DNA from: Brachypodius melanocephalos
Taxonomy: Eukaryota > Chordata > Aves > Passeriformes > Pycnonotidae
DNA length: 64,000 nucleotides
Direction of reading: 5' to 3'
NCBI GenBank assembly: GCA_013398615.1
Contig: VZSR01001685.1
Location: 4,495,019 to 4,559,018, forward strand
How positions within the stretch are numbered: position 1 is the first letter of the stretch; every line of letters starts with the position of its first letter. A model generated the notes under the pieces. It saw nothing but the letters and a program-made list of their open reading frames with translations, did no database searches and was not told the origin of the DNA. Below are positions 39,840-51,771 of this stretch, in pieces. Position numbers and translations under genes: made by a program.

Positions 39840-40275
39840 CGAGTGCGAGAACCACCTGGTTTATTCCGTGTAGCCGGGTAAAGCGTTTGCTGCGACAATT
39901 CCAGCTCTGCCCACGGCAGGAGGAAATCCTCACACAGCCCAGCGTGCTAAAATAATACCCTAAAGCAGTAGCAGCATGATTGGATTTCCTCCTGCAGCTC
40001 AGGTCACTGGGCCTTGAGTCTGGTCTGCAGATCCCTTGGCCACCAGGCACGTCCTGCATGGGAAGGCTGGCGCCGCCTCCCAGGAACGCTCAGTCAGAAT
40101 TTGGGAGTGCTGCACCCCAAGGCAGATAAACAGATCCAACCCACCGAGCCACAGGCTTCTTGACATCCTCCAGAGCAGGCAGGTTTTCCTCCTCCAGAGC
40201 AGGGAGGTTTTGGTATTAATTTGAACGGGGAGGAACGCTGGAGTCTGCTCGGCAGAAACATCGAGTCAAATAAAT
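39840..40275. promoter_or_regulatory. CpG-enriched patch, possible weak CpG island
   Basis: This roughly 430-bp patch has about 17 CpG dinucleotides and near-even GC in a region where CpGs are otherwise rare. It includes 'gtgtagccgggtaaagcg', 'ggctggcgccgcctcc' and a CRE-like 'tacgtca' half-site at its right end. It contains a 24-base tandem duplication at 40167-40214. No coding exon is evident; the 106-residue minus frame 39739-40059 has no recognisable content. It could be an alternative promoter, an enhancer, or a decayed unrecognised insertion. The call is inferential. Confidence 0.3.
40167..40214 (+). repeat. Tandem duplication, 24-base unit, two copies
   Basis: 'cctccagagcaggcaggttt' at 40167 recurs as 'cctccagagcagggaggttt' at 40191, so the unit is 24 bases with few differences. 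It lies in the CpG-enriched patch. No protein-coding meaning is seen. Confidence 0.8.
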
Positions 40276-41677
40276 ACGTCATTAAGCTAAGTAGCTGCAG
40301 GATTGTCTAGCAGATGGATGACATCTTGGTTGCTAGTGGAACACTTTTCTATAGCCTTGTTTGAGGCAGACACATATGGCTCTCCCAAGCATTGATGCAA
40401 GCTCCCAGATGGACTAGATCATTGCTGACACCTTATTATAAATCCTAGAGATGAAAGAAGGGAGCACAATTTTTGAATCACAACACAGGACTCCAAAATA
40501 TTCAGGCTTCCTAAAAATCAAATTTACAACAGAATATATTAACTTCTTATGTTGAAAGAAGCTATTTCTAACCAGGAACAGAAAATAGGGCAAAATGCTG
40601 CATCAAGAAAGACTAGAAGAGCCTTAAGGAAGCTTAAAAGACCAAAAGATCCTTAATGTAAATGTATATCATAACTACATATATGGAGTTACAAATATTA
40701 CAGTTCTAAGGATGCAGAAAATTATCTGCTGTGCAGCTGTTACTGACACCAAAGTGCTTCCATCTGGAATTTCTTGACTGGGATGGAAGGGGAAAGGAAA
40801 GAAGAGGAAGTCACTTAGACATTACAGATGCATCTCTGAAATGTCTGTACCCCACAGGACTACCAAGAAATTAAAAAAAAAAAAGAGTGACAGAGAGATG
40901 TCTAGCCACAGGAGCAACAGGAGAACTACCAGAACTATGTGGAAGATTGGGAGATAACAGAAGCACTTGCACACAGCATTTGGCTTTTTGTAGGTGTCAG
41001 GGACACCTGAGAACATCTCAAGTACACAAGGGTACTACAGTACATTTTACACATCAAGGTCAGAGGCAGGAAAAAATATTCTTTTGACACTTTTACACTG
41101 TGAAAAGAGACTATCCTTAGCATCCCTAAGAATATGACTCTTCAACTTACCCAAACAAGAGACTCAAAGTGTGGGGAAGACAACTTGCTACCATTTTCTC
41201 ATGTCTGCTCTACCACATAAATGAAGAAAGTTACATCTTGAGACTGTTAAAACTCTGTGACAAAACTTTTCCATTTCAAAAGCAAATCAACTCTCTGACT
41301 CTGGGAATAGGTCAAGAACTGTGTACATTTATGAGAGAGGTTCTTAAGCTGCTAAAATTTATCTGCCCCTACTGCAGTGGCCATAATCTTAATAAGCATG
41401 CAAACATCTTGGAACAATCAGCTAAATGTGGGACAGCTAATATAGCGTAACATTGCCTCTTATTTTTTCACACAGACAACGGTACTTCCATCATCTTCAA
41501 TCATAAAAGAATTTCAATGTATTGAATTCAGAGTGGCTCCCAAGTTTTCCTTCACAGCTTTTAGTGTGGCTGTTATCTTCTTGACCAATTGAAAGTTCAG
41601 AAGATTTCTCCTACAGGGAGAATACAGCAATCCTTGAATTAACTTATAAAATACAATATTTAATTTAAAGGGAAAAA

Positions 41678-41746
<69 letters not shown>

Positions 41747-43625
41747 CCTTTTCCTAATCTCTACCTCCACCACATCATGAAGCTCAAGAGAAATGTCCAG
41801 GAAAAGTCTCGATTTTGTAAGGGTCACTTACAAAAGAGTGTGGGAAGAACAAAATGTCCAGTTATGCACACTGCATCTGCAACTACTTCAACTGGACAGT
41901 TCCTCTTTGCAGCACAGCTCCTTCTGGGAGGCAAATTCAGCTCCCTTCTTTCTCAGATCCCTGAAGAATTCATGCTTTGCTGGTCATTTTAATGTTTTGG
42001 AATATAGAAGCTTCAGGATATTCTTTCCTGTGTATGTCTTCCTATGCAAGGCACAGGGAACTGCAACTTGCAGTGGTAACTGCAACCTCTGTGGTAAAGG
42101 CTGACATGAAAAGGGGTAAATTAAAGACTTCAGGCAACAGAGGTTAGGGTTCTCCTGAGGTGCTCCATCAGGTGAACTCCAAATAGAAAAGAAAGGGGAA
42201 GAAAGATATTAACTGGCATCCACAAAAGCATTATAAAACACTGCTCCAGAACCAGACAGTTTCTGGGCTCTCAAAGCAGACAAACCCCATAAAACTCCAA
42301 ATTTCCCACCAGCTGAAGGTTTCCGTTTTAAAACTGTCAAATAGAACTTTTTTTTTCTTAATGTTTAAAAGACTGACAGTTTCAAAAGACAGATACAGAG
42401 GATTACTGCAGGTCCCCAAATACAAGGTGAGTCCAGGAGGGATTTCTTCAGCCCCTGACTTTGCAGCACACTTCTCTTGCAGGCTATCCAACGAAACTAC
42501 GTGTTCCTAGAAACACAGCATCCCTGGTCACAAAGTGGGATCCTTGACAGTTTATCTCTGTGACAAGGACCATGACAACACCAGGCCTCTGGCCAAAGTA
42601 AGTTCACCAGGAATCAAAGAGAGGTTGTGTCTTATTTTGATTTCGATCAAAGTCTGTCGGGTCTAAAATTTTTGCAATGAAACATCCCAAATTCAATGCA
42701 CTGCCATTTTCTCTGTAAATTACATCCACTTGAAAGATTGTAATTAGGTCCATCTAAGATGCCTCAATAGCAGCATCATGAAAACTGATCAATAACAAGC
42801 AACGCGGAGGAAAGTTGAGATTCATGAAGTACACCATAAAACACTGAAGTTACAGCATGGTAAACATCTATGTCAAGAGCCTCTCAGTCAAACACAGATA
42901 GGTTTAGATCACTGTAATTTAACTTACATTCTGAATTACATTCTCCATCAGATGAGAACATTCATTGACCTTTGATTGATTCAAGTTAAATATATAAGGC
43001 TGTTCTGTATTCAACAGAGCATTCACACATAAGTTTAACATACTCTGACATGCACATCCTGACTCGACACTTCAAGTGATTTGCTCTGGTGTCTCCATGT
43101 AGACATGATTGAAGGCTTTTATCTCCAACTGCTAACAATACCCAGGGGAGAACAGGGAATGGGAAAAGGCAGAGCCTGTTGCTGGCTGCATATTCAACTG
43201 AAGAGAGAACTCAACATTTCAAAAGACACTTCCAGAATACCTTGCACACCTAACTCCCACTCTGCAAATTAAAGAGGTCCTCTTATTCCTCTCTATACTT
43301 CTTTTAATCACTTTTGGTTTGCTCTATTTTTAGATCATTTCAAACAAAATTATGAATCATTAACCAGATGCTTTTTAAACTCACTATTGTGCATTATCAG
43401 CACTAACATATCAGCACTGTGATACCTTTTTCTTGAAATTTACCTCTTTGCCCAGCCACTCTCTATGAGAAAAAGGAGACAGGGCTACATAGGTTGTTGG
43501 AGCTTTCTGCTGTAGAAACTTTATATTATTCCAGCTGTTTTCTTCAAAGGGCTGGAAAGATCATTAGAAGAGAAGAGTGATGTTCACCTACAGCTGCAAG
43601 TTAGAATCATCATCTCTGTAGCCAC
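40276..43625. other. Non-coding stretch, nothing recognised apart from (GA)n
   Basis: No exon or mobile element was recognised. Frames up to 103 residues (41793-42104, plus) are AT-driven chance frames without splice context. The GA microsatellite at 41687-41746 is listed separately. Confidence 0.5.
41673..41746 (+). repeat. A run followed by (GA)n microsatellite
   Basis: Fourteen A residues (41673-41686) lead directly into about 26 uninterrupted GA units (41687-41739), then a slightly imperfect end. Uninterrupted dinucleotide arrays of this length are normally highly length-variable. The complementary strand is a C/T tract. GA tracts can bind GAGA-type factors, but no such role is shown here. 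Confidence 0.97.
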
Positions 43626-43629
43626 TGCA

Positions 43630-43812
43630 GGTGACTTACTCTTGCAACTGAAGATAGGTTTATCTCCCTAAGCCTTGGTACATTAATCCTTACACTAAAA
43701 AGTTAGACCACTATTGTTACCAATCTAATCAAGCACTGTAAGAATAAAAATATTTGTAAAATGCTTTGATGAGAAAGCTTTGCCATAAGGTGCTAAGCAG
43801 AACAGGTCAGAT
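43630..43812 (+). repeat. Ancient MIR/CORE-SINE or L2-like relic
   Basis: Word order matches the 3' half of MIR-type SINEs: 'gacttactcttgcaactga', 'tatctccctaagccttggta', then 'tgtaagaataaaaatatt' and 'tgtaaaatgctttgatgaga', ending 'ccataaggtgctaagcag'. The 'gtaaaatgctttga' word is the typical L2/MIR shared tail region. The copy is highly diverged, so it predates birds. It is not transcribed by any visible intact promoter. The call rests on remembered consensus. Confidence 0.55.
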
Positions 43813-46800
43813 AAAACACACATTTGACAAACACTGGCAGTATTTCTGTTCATCAACAGATGGTTGCTTTTTAAAAAAAATATTATTATAAGCTAAGTCA
43901 AAGTAGCCATCAAACAGTACCTGTATTCAATATTATGCAAGCTGCTTTAATTGGAGAGATGGATCACATGTTAGAACCTTCCCAATTAAATAGGGATAAC
44001 TCACACTTTAAGACATTTTAAGTGAAAATAAAGTACTTGCAACAAGCTAATCTCAAATGTGCTGTTTCTAAAAGCCTGCTAGAAAGGCTATTATAATAGC
44101 AAGAGGAACATGAGAGGGTCACAAAACCTGAAAACATCTGTGCTGGAAATATCCACAGAACTCTCTTCCACCTCACTTCTAATACTTACATGAGTTTGAT
44201 AAGGAATTACAGTCAACACAAATTCTTTGTAAAACGAAATAGCTACACACGAACTGCACCAGCCAACAGATGCCATCGGTCAGCCCAAGTCTAACTTTTA
44301 TATGACCAGGTGCAATCTCTAATTTAAGAGTACTGAACCTTATCTACATGCATTTCTACAGACGTTCAATTTAATTTTGCTTAGCACTAGTTAAGGAAAA
44401 CCTACAAAACCAGTCATCCATTGAGGTGAAATTGTAAGGGAAGAGCAGACACCAACGTGGTATCTCACCAAAGGCGCCAGTTCAACAGCTATGGAGATTA
44501 AGTTGGGTTATTTATATGCGTTCCTTACATTTTCTCTCCCACACCTTCTGCTGCGCTCCTCAACTCTGACCCATGGGGCAGAAGCTGGAGAACTCAGTTT
44601 TGCCTTTTGAAAACCCCAAGAAATCATGGCAAACATCCAGGTGACATTCTGTACAATACAGGCCCAAACAGGCTCTACAGATTAGCATCACTTCACTCAG
44701 TAACTAATGGTTGACCAGAAGCAGAAAGTGAGGCAATGCCATTTACACCCAGTTTAAGAAATACTGTTACATCTAGGCAATTACATGTACTAAGTACATC
44801 TCAACTAGATACAGGACTAAGAGACTCATATTTAATTCTAGCTTCATGTGTCATTAACACCTAATGGAATGTTCAGAGGTGTTTACAAGTCCAAAGTTAT
44901 AATGGATCACTCTTAATTAATGCACGGGAAAAGCTCCATGAAAGTCTCAGTGGAAGAAGGCAGCTGTTAAAGAGGCTGCTTCATATCTCAGTCCCAGACT
45001 GCCCCCTCCTTTCCCTCTATGAAATGGAGAACAAGTAGTCTACAGGTGTGAGAAACCAAAATAACAGGCTCGGCCACAAAACACAAAGGGTTAATTAAGA
45101 AAGTGTCACACATTTTCTTTCCAATAATCTTTGAAAAGTTAAAGAGCAGAACTTGTGTCTGAAAAACAGAGCACTGTACTGTTTGAAGATGCTTCAAGCA
45201 CTGGTGCTGAAAATTGAAGACAAAACACAGTACCCTTATAATGGCATATGCTAGATAACATGAGTCAACGCTCAACACTTATTTTAGAACTCTAAGTACA
45301 TTTCAGGGTTTATCCAAAAGAAAACACTGTTTTCCAGTCTCTTCTCAGTACGAGAGAGATCCTAGATCTTATTTTATTAAGCATTAATATTTGTTTTAAC
45401 AGAAACCTTAAGAGAATTCTGTACTGTCCTCTAAAACCATAACTTAAATACACTCAGTGGGTCCAAGGTTATGACAGAATCACTCAAATCTCAAGGTATT
45501 TCTCATACAAACATGCAAAAAAAGCACATCTTCCCCAAAGGTCCCTACACTTTTTACAATTTCAGAACATAGAAACTAAATTAAATACTGAGTTTAAAAA
45601 GAATTGAAATCTCCAAACTCATCTTTTACAAGCAATACAAATTCACTACCATGACTACATTTTTTCAGGACCAGATTTATTATCAGTTTGTAACAAAAAG
45701 TGTACCAGGGTGTTCAGCATGGAAGAAATCAAAAACACCAGCAGATGGAAAGACAAGGACATTCCAACAGACACTTCATCAACCTGCTCCATTCTCATGT
45801 GCAGCATTTCAGCATTGTATTTTTCTAGGCAATACTGTCCTGCCTTTTAGAATTAATCCTAAACACATGCTAGATTAAAAACTTGGGTACAATGCCCAAC
45901 ACTCTCCTTTTGTTTTCCCTGTCCTATAGACAACCAGAAGTCAATGTCAACACAGAGAAAACTTTGCAAAGATCCCCACACAACTGGCAAAATACACTTG
46001 TCCTTTTATCCACTGCAGCCAGCCTGAAGCCCAATGAAGTCCAATATTTTCATTTCTCAACTCACCTTAGTGAAACCAAACAAAATGAAACAGGGGCATC
46101 TGGACTTCCATTTAGTCCTACCCAACCATATTCATCAAGTAGGTGCCACTATCCTAGTGAGCAGTATTTCTCTAAAGAGGAACAGTTCTCCAAAATGGTG
46201 AAATACACAACTGAAACCTGTACTGAAAAGCAAGTAACATGCATACATATTTCCAAATTCAGCCATGTGCAGAAAATACTCCTATTAGAATAGGTTTTGA
46301 TTAAATAATTATTTTCAGTCATGCCTACCAACTCAATGCCTATTTATAAATTTGTCTATGGAGGACTAATGTTTTTTGGGGGGTAGTTAAGGGAGAGACT
46401 AAAGCCTGGGAAAAAATGTTGAGAATTGTCATGCTTTAAATGTCTGAAATAATGTTCAGTTCAGAATATAACTAAGTTTGCTCAGCCAGCATTTAAGACT
46501 AAACATCTGATTCAACATAAACCAATATATTTTGGTTTTAATGGCACTTTTATGGAAAAATATCTCATCTGGGTGAATGACTGATTCTTTTAACAGTTAT
46601 CTAGCCACCACAGAGTCTATTACACCTGCAATTCTACTTAGCATGTAGAGAAATGTAAACTCAGCAGCATCAGGCAGAGCTCCCACCACAGGTTTACACT
46701 GAGCAGAGGTGTTCTATCCCTGCCACATAACTTTAACAGCTTTTCTGTGTGGATCCTGGCAATCACTGACTTCCATTGTCCCCCAAACTGTCTAACATCA

Positions 46801-49800
46801 TTTTCAAATGCCTTTCAGTTTTTGCAGATAATAAAACATAAAATCACTATCATACCCATCCTCCTTTGGTGCTCTCCTCAAAATCTCATCCCTTAACTCA
46901 TAAACTGCTCTCCTAAAAAAAAAAACTGTATTTCTGTGAGAACACAGCTCTCCAATTTGAAGGATCCAGACTCCTGCTCCAAGCAAGTTTTCAAAATCCT
47001 GTGGTAAGGATTTCTGACCAGTTTCTCTGCAAAACGCAGACATTAAAAATAAATTATGGGTGAGGATGTGTCGCCTTCCCAGCCCTCTCCCCACCGCATG
47101 CACTTCCACCCCCAGCTTCTTTGCTGGCTTTCATGCAGATTTGTGCCAGACATTCGGCATCCTCATTAAGTGGTGTCTGGCAACCTGCCTAAGCTTTAGT
47201 GGGTTCTGGGAATGCCAATATATTAACCAGAGGACTTTTTGCATACTCTGGAGAGATTTTTATTCTAGAAAAGTCAACCATTTGGCACTAAAAAAACTTA
47301 CTTCAAATCTAGGAAAGATCTCCATTGGCAATAAGAAGAAAAAAATGCATTTACATTCCTCTTAAATTCTGTCTCCTACCTGAACGAAAAGTTTGATGTA
47401 GAGCAAGATCATTCAAATACAGTTTAAAAGGTCGATGTGTTCTTTGTAGTAGAATTTTAGAGAAAAGAACAACAGATACGAACAACACAGACACAGCACA
47501 ACATCAAGGAAATTGTTCATTTTCAGTCCCTTGTCTCTTGTGACCAAAATAATCTTAATCAGGAAGATTAAATTTACCAATTATTATGCTGAGTGATAAT
47601 GAATGGTGATATGGCTGCTTGAAAATTTCCATTGCTTAACCAAACAATAAGAAAAAGTATTTAGTAAAATTCATCCACATTTAGCATACTGCAAATGCAC
47701 TAAATCAAAGCATACACCACAGAAACGCATATATTAAATAAATATAGATGATGAATACCGAGACATTCTGCCAGCATGAAATACAGGACACACTGTAATG
47801 TCATGCTCTTATTCACCTGCAAGTATTCTTTCTACTGCTGTCCCCTTATAGTTACTATTATTCAACTGACAGTCTCGGAACTAAGCAAATACAACGCTCT
47901 AAGAGAAAAAAAAAATCACATTTCTTTTTCAAATATGAGGTTCAAAGGAACACAATGGAAAAAAGAAAGGCCCGTGGCTTTCCTTCACTTGAATATTCTG
48001 CCTGTGCAGCACATAGAGAAAGTTAAAGTACACTGGACAAATGTGTCATTTCAAGATCATTTCTTCAGGCTTGTGTACCCAGAGAATCCGATCCATTTCA
48101 GGAAGTTAGTCAAGTAATCTGCTACCATACAGATATCACTACCCATTATTATTAAGTTTCTTCAAACTGATATCTACTTCAAACGCTTCATCTTTCTTTG
48201 TGCAAAAAAATTGCCAGCTTCCTGACATCAGCTCCAAAACACCATGGTCCCTTTATAATGGCCAATTAGAACCAGAGATTCAGCAAGAATCAATTAAAAC
48301 CAATACCATTTAAATGTTTTAGTGTACTAAGATTATGTTTGGTGTGAAAGAAATTTTTAGCTATCTAGGCTGCCTTTGCTTAGATATCAACCTTCTAGGC
48401 AAGACAGCTATTCTTAAAAATAGCTGTCAACTGAGAAAAGAAAATGTATATGCATGAATCATTTCACTACAGGGTTGGATTCCCAGCAACTGATGCACCA
48501 CTGTTCTGGCACCAATGCCTTTAACGAGCAGCTGATACTAGATTGGTGCCATTGAAGAATTTCACGGTTACCACAGACCCAATCTGCAGAAAAATTCATC
48601 TCCAAACTCCTAGAAGTATTTGCATTCCGTAACTGGCAATGCGCTTGCAGGAAGCTGTTTTGAACCACGAAAAACCAGACGGGGAAAAAAAGAAAAAAAA
48701 CTTTTCCAAGACCACTCACAAGTTAAATGCAATAACCATGACTCCTGATGCAAGAGTTGCTGGACAGGCACGCACTTTTTAACACTTCATTTCTCTTAGA
48801 GACTGTGCTAAGCTAAAATACTTTAAAGGTGTTTCTCTATTATTTCAATAATTATTTACTTCTTTCTGGCACATCATATTCACATTTGGAAAGTATTCCA
48901 AATTATTTCAGGCAGTGTCATTGACATAAAACTAGTTCTTGGTGGAAGGGCAGCACTAGACAGGGTAGCTGAAAAAGAACTAAATTTTGGTCAAGATAAT
49001 CAGAGACAAAACTTTCAGTTCCCGCTTCCCCACAACCGCCTGTTGCAAAAATGCACCTTCAATGCAGGGAAAACTAAAAATTCCTCATTTCAAGTCTCAC
49101 TTTAATGTTCTGTACAAAGAAAACAGCATTTTATCTACTTAAAAATAACAAAATGCCGGGTTAGGTCTGAATTCCTAGGTTAAGCTACTGCCCCATGGCT
49201 GTAATCTCACCACATTTAACACAACTGTGCCTCAATCTTGAATCTCCACTTCCTTCCACTTTCACAAGTTTTCTTGTAACAAGTTTAAGGTCCTGAAGAC
49301 TGAAAACTTCACTGCCTAGTGCCTGTAATGTTTCAGTTAACAAAAAACAGTGATCTGAAATATTATTTCTCACATACGTTAACTCATTCTGCATTACACA
49401 CTGATCATCACTTAGACCCATTCTGGCATCTGAATTTACCAGAGAATATTGATATGCCTTATGTGTATGCAACAATGATCTTCACATACCTGAGTTGGAA
49501 CTAACTGTGCTGGTATAAACACTGATTGTACAAAAAGATGTGTTCCTACTTCTATACATAACTCTAGAGAGTTGACACATTCCAATACGAGTTCTCCTCA
49601 TGCTGCTCACTTTGTCTATCACAGTAACTTAATACCTGGTGCTAAAATGCCAGTACAGATATAGATGTTCAGATTATCATCTCTATCTCAGCTAATATGG
49701 ACAGGAGGATGTTGACAAGGCTGCTTCCCACCAGGGCACTGGTCTTCCAGCAAAACGTCCCCTTCAATTTACAGCCACGAAGCCATAATATTTATACATG

Positions 49801-50699
49801 CATTAGTGGAACACGTATGCACCATGCACATTAATTCTTCTCAAGGATGCATCGTATGTTAGAGAGCTCTGAAGCATTGCAAAGAATAGGTTTCCCAAAA
49901 CATTTTCCTAGAAATGAAATTGGAAAGCAGAATTGAAGTTTTGTCTAACCAACATACCAAGGTGTTGAAGGAGCTGCAAGAACATTGCCCCTACTTAGGC
50001 AGCATTTATGTTCTTACCTCATCTGTCACTATCAGTAATTGTCCCTTGGGCTTTCTTACTGGCGAAAACTCTCTCCCTTTTTGGCCAGCTTCAGATTTAT
50101 GATGTTGGAGATGCTTCACTCTTTGTGCTACATGATGCACCTTTCAAGTCCACAAATATTTTAATGCAGGATGTTTTTTGATTGGAAGCACAGACGAACC
50201 TCTTAAAGGAGCTTTCCACCCTGACAAGGAGATGTCTGCATTCGTAGATGAACAAACTTTTATAACACCAAACAGTACTTTTAACACCACAAAAAATTAT
50301 TCACCAGATTTTTGTTCTCCTGCACAACCATTTGCTATTCAGAAAAGGTTCTGAATCCCACCAAAATGTGTATCATTCTAGGTGTTAAGATCACCCAAGA
50401 AAACAGAAGTTACTTTTGCATTTTGCCTGCTTCCTGTGTGTTCTTTACTGAACTTGAACCTACACACAACGGTGTGTTTGCCTCTTCAGCAAGCATCAAA
50501 CCATAGCTTACGCATAACTACCTACCCACCTATATGACAGAAAACCTGGCACATCATTCAGAAATTCGGGATGCACATATTCACTGCAGGCAGTGAATAA
50601 ACAATGCAAGCAGACGTCTGATACAGGCAGGCAAAGCTAGACTTTTGCTAATAAACTTTTTTTAAAGAAAAAAAAAAGGCACTTCATCAAATATAGGTC
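43813..50699. other. Non-coding stretch, possible single weak exon only
   Basis: The stretch is AT-rich, without recognisable transposons. A weak exon candidate on the minus strand at 46804-46912 is listed separately. The 96-residue minus frame at 49185-49475 has balanced composition but no family resemblance and no good flanking splice signals. Confidence 0.45.
46804..46912 (-). other. Weak candidate 3'-terminal or cryptic exon
   Basis: On the minus strand an 11-base T tract and AG (46913-46914) form a good-looking 3' splice site, followed directly by a 36-codon open frame that ends at TGA (46804-46806). The peptide starts RAVYELRDEILRRAPKEDGY and is charged and protein-like, but I do not recognise it. 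The strand agrees with the first exon inferred at 51388-51700. Against it: the frame is short, the only internal donor-like site ('ggatgg|gtatga' on that strand) is weak, and an A/T-rich region will yield such frames by chance. It is not called a CDS. Confidence 0.15.
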
Positions 50700-50870
50700 A
50701 GTGGTGCGTGAGCCCGGCAGCCGCACTGCCGCTCTGCCTTCCTGCTAAAGTTGCCCGCCCGGCGCTGGGCGCGCACCGCGGCCGGGCATCCCCCGAGGGT
50801 GTCCCCCGGGGCCAGGCACGTCCCCGGCAGCCGGGCTGTGACACCAGCGCTGACCGAGCGGCCGCACGGA

Positions 50871-50892
50871 GCTCCGGTGATTACTCCGGAGC
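50871..50892. repeat. 7-base inverted repeat in the CpG island
   Basis: GCTCCGG and CCGGAGC flank an 8-base AT-containing spacer. It would form a small hairpin. In the inferred gene this would lie in intron 1, about 500 bases after the donor. No role is known. Confidence 0.6.
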
Positions 50893-51387
50893 AGCCGGAG
50901 AGGACGTGCCGCGCACTCCGTGCTCCCCCGCGCCCTGGCCGCCGCCGCGGCTCCGCAGCCCCGCTCGCCTCCGCCTCTCCCGCGGAGCCCGAGGGTCTGC
51001 CGTCCGGGCTGCCGCTCCGCCTGCTTCCCGGGCTAGCCGGGGCAGGTCGGCGGCGGGCGGCAGCGGGGCTCCCGGGAGCCTGAGCCGGGCCCCGCTATCA
51101 GCGGTACCTGTCACGCTGCCCCGGCCCCGGCCGGCACCCCCACCTGCCCCCCAGGTGCCGCGGAGGGACGCGCACAGCCCGGCCCCGGCGGTGGCCGCGG
51201 GGTGCCGGGCGCTGCCCCCGCCGCGGCAGCGAGGGTGGGCGAGCGCCGCCGGAGCCCCCCGGCTGCCGGCGCCTCGTCCCCCGCACGCTCCCAGACCTTC
51301 AACTCGGGCCTCCCGCACTTTCTCCGGCACTTTGCGCCACGGCGCCTCCCGGCCGCCCCCGGCCCCGCCGCGGCGGGCAGCACTCAC

Positions 51388-51700
51388 CTCCCGCCGGCCC
51401 CCGCCGCTCGCCCCCGCGCCGCGCTGGCCTCCTCCGGAGCGCCTCGCCTCCTCCCCCTGCCTGTCTCCGGCAGCCGCTCTCCCTGCGCTGAGGCTGTGCC
51501 TGCCTCCAACTCATCCCCAGCCTCTCCTCCTCCTCCCCCCGCCCTGCCCGCCCCGCTGGCTGCCGCCTGTCTGCAGCGAGTCTGGCTCCGGCGGGCGGGC
51601 GGGCGCGGGGGCCGCCGGCGGGGGGGCGGGCGGGCGGAGCGGGGGAGGGGAGGCGGCGCTCCCGCCCGGCCCCGCAGCCCACACTGACACCTGCCGGGTG
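51388..51700 (-). other. Inferred first exon (probably 5' UTR) of an unidentified gene
   Basis: On the minus strand the sequence GGCGGGAG|GTGAGTG gives a near-consensus 5' splice site; the exon would end at 51388 and the intron begin at 51387. The exon lies within the CpG island, downstream (in minus direction) of a GC-box cluster at 51591-51655, so the transcription start is likely between about 51560 and 51700; the right edge given is approximate. One ATG in the exon (51515-51513) is in a moderate context and opens a frame to the donor, starting MSWRQAQPQRRESGCRRQAG, low in information and arginine/glycine-rich; a non-coding exon is more likely. No downstream exon could be recognised, so the gene and the length of intron 1 (at least to the window edge if no exon is missed) are unknown. 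Confidence 0.5.
51591..51655 (-). promoter_or_regulatory. GC-box cluster with G-quadruplex potential
   Basis: The plus strand carries many GGG/GGCGGG runs in 65 bases, giving several overlapping Sp1/KLF-type GC boxes and more than one G3+N1-7 quadruplex pattern. The position fits a TATA-less core promoter for a minus-strand transcript. Function is inferred from motif and context only. Confidence 0.5.
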
Positions 51701-51771
51701 GATGTGCGCGGGTTCGGCTCCGCGGGACCGGCCCCCGACAGCGGCGGGGGGCGACCGAAATGCCGCCCGTG

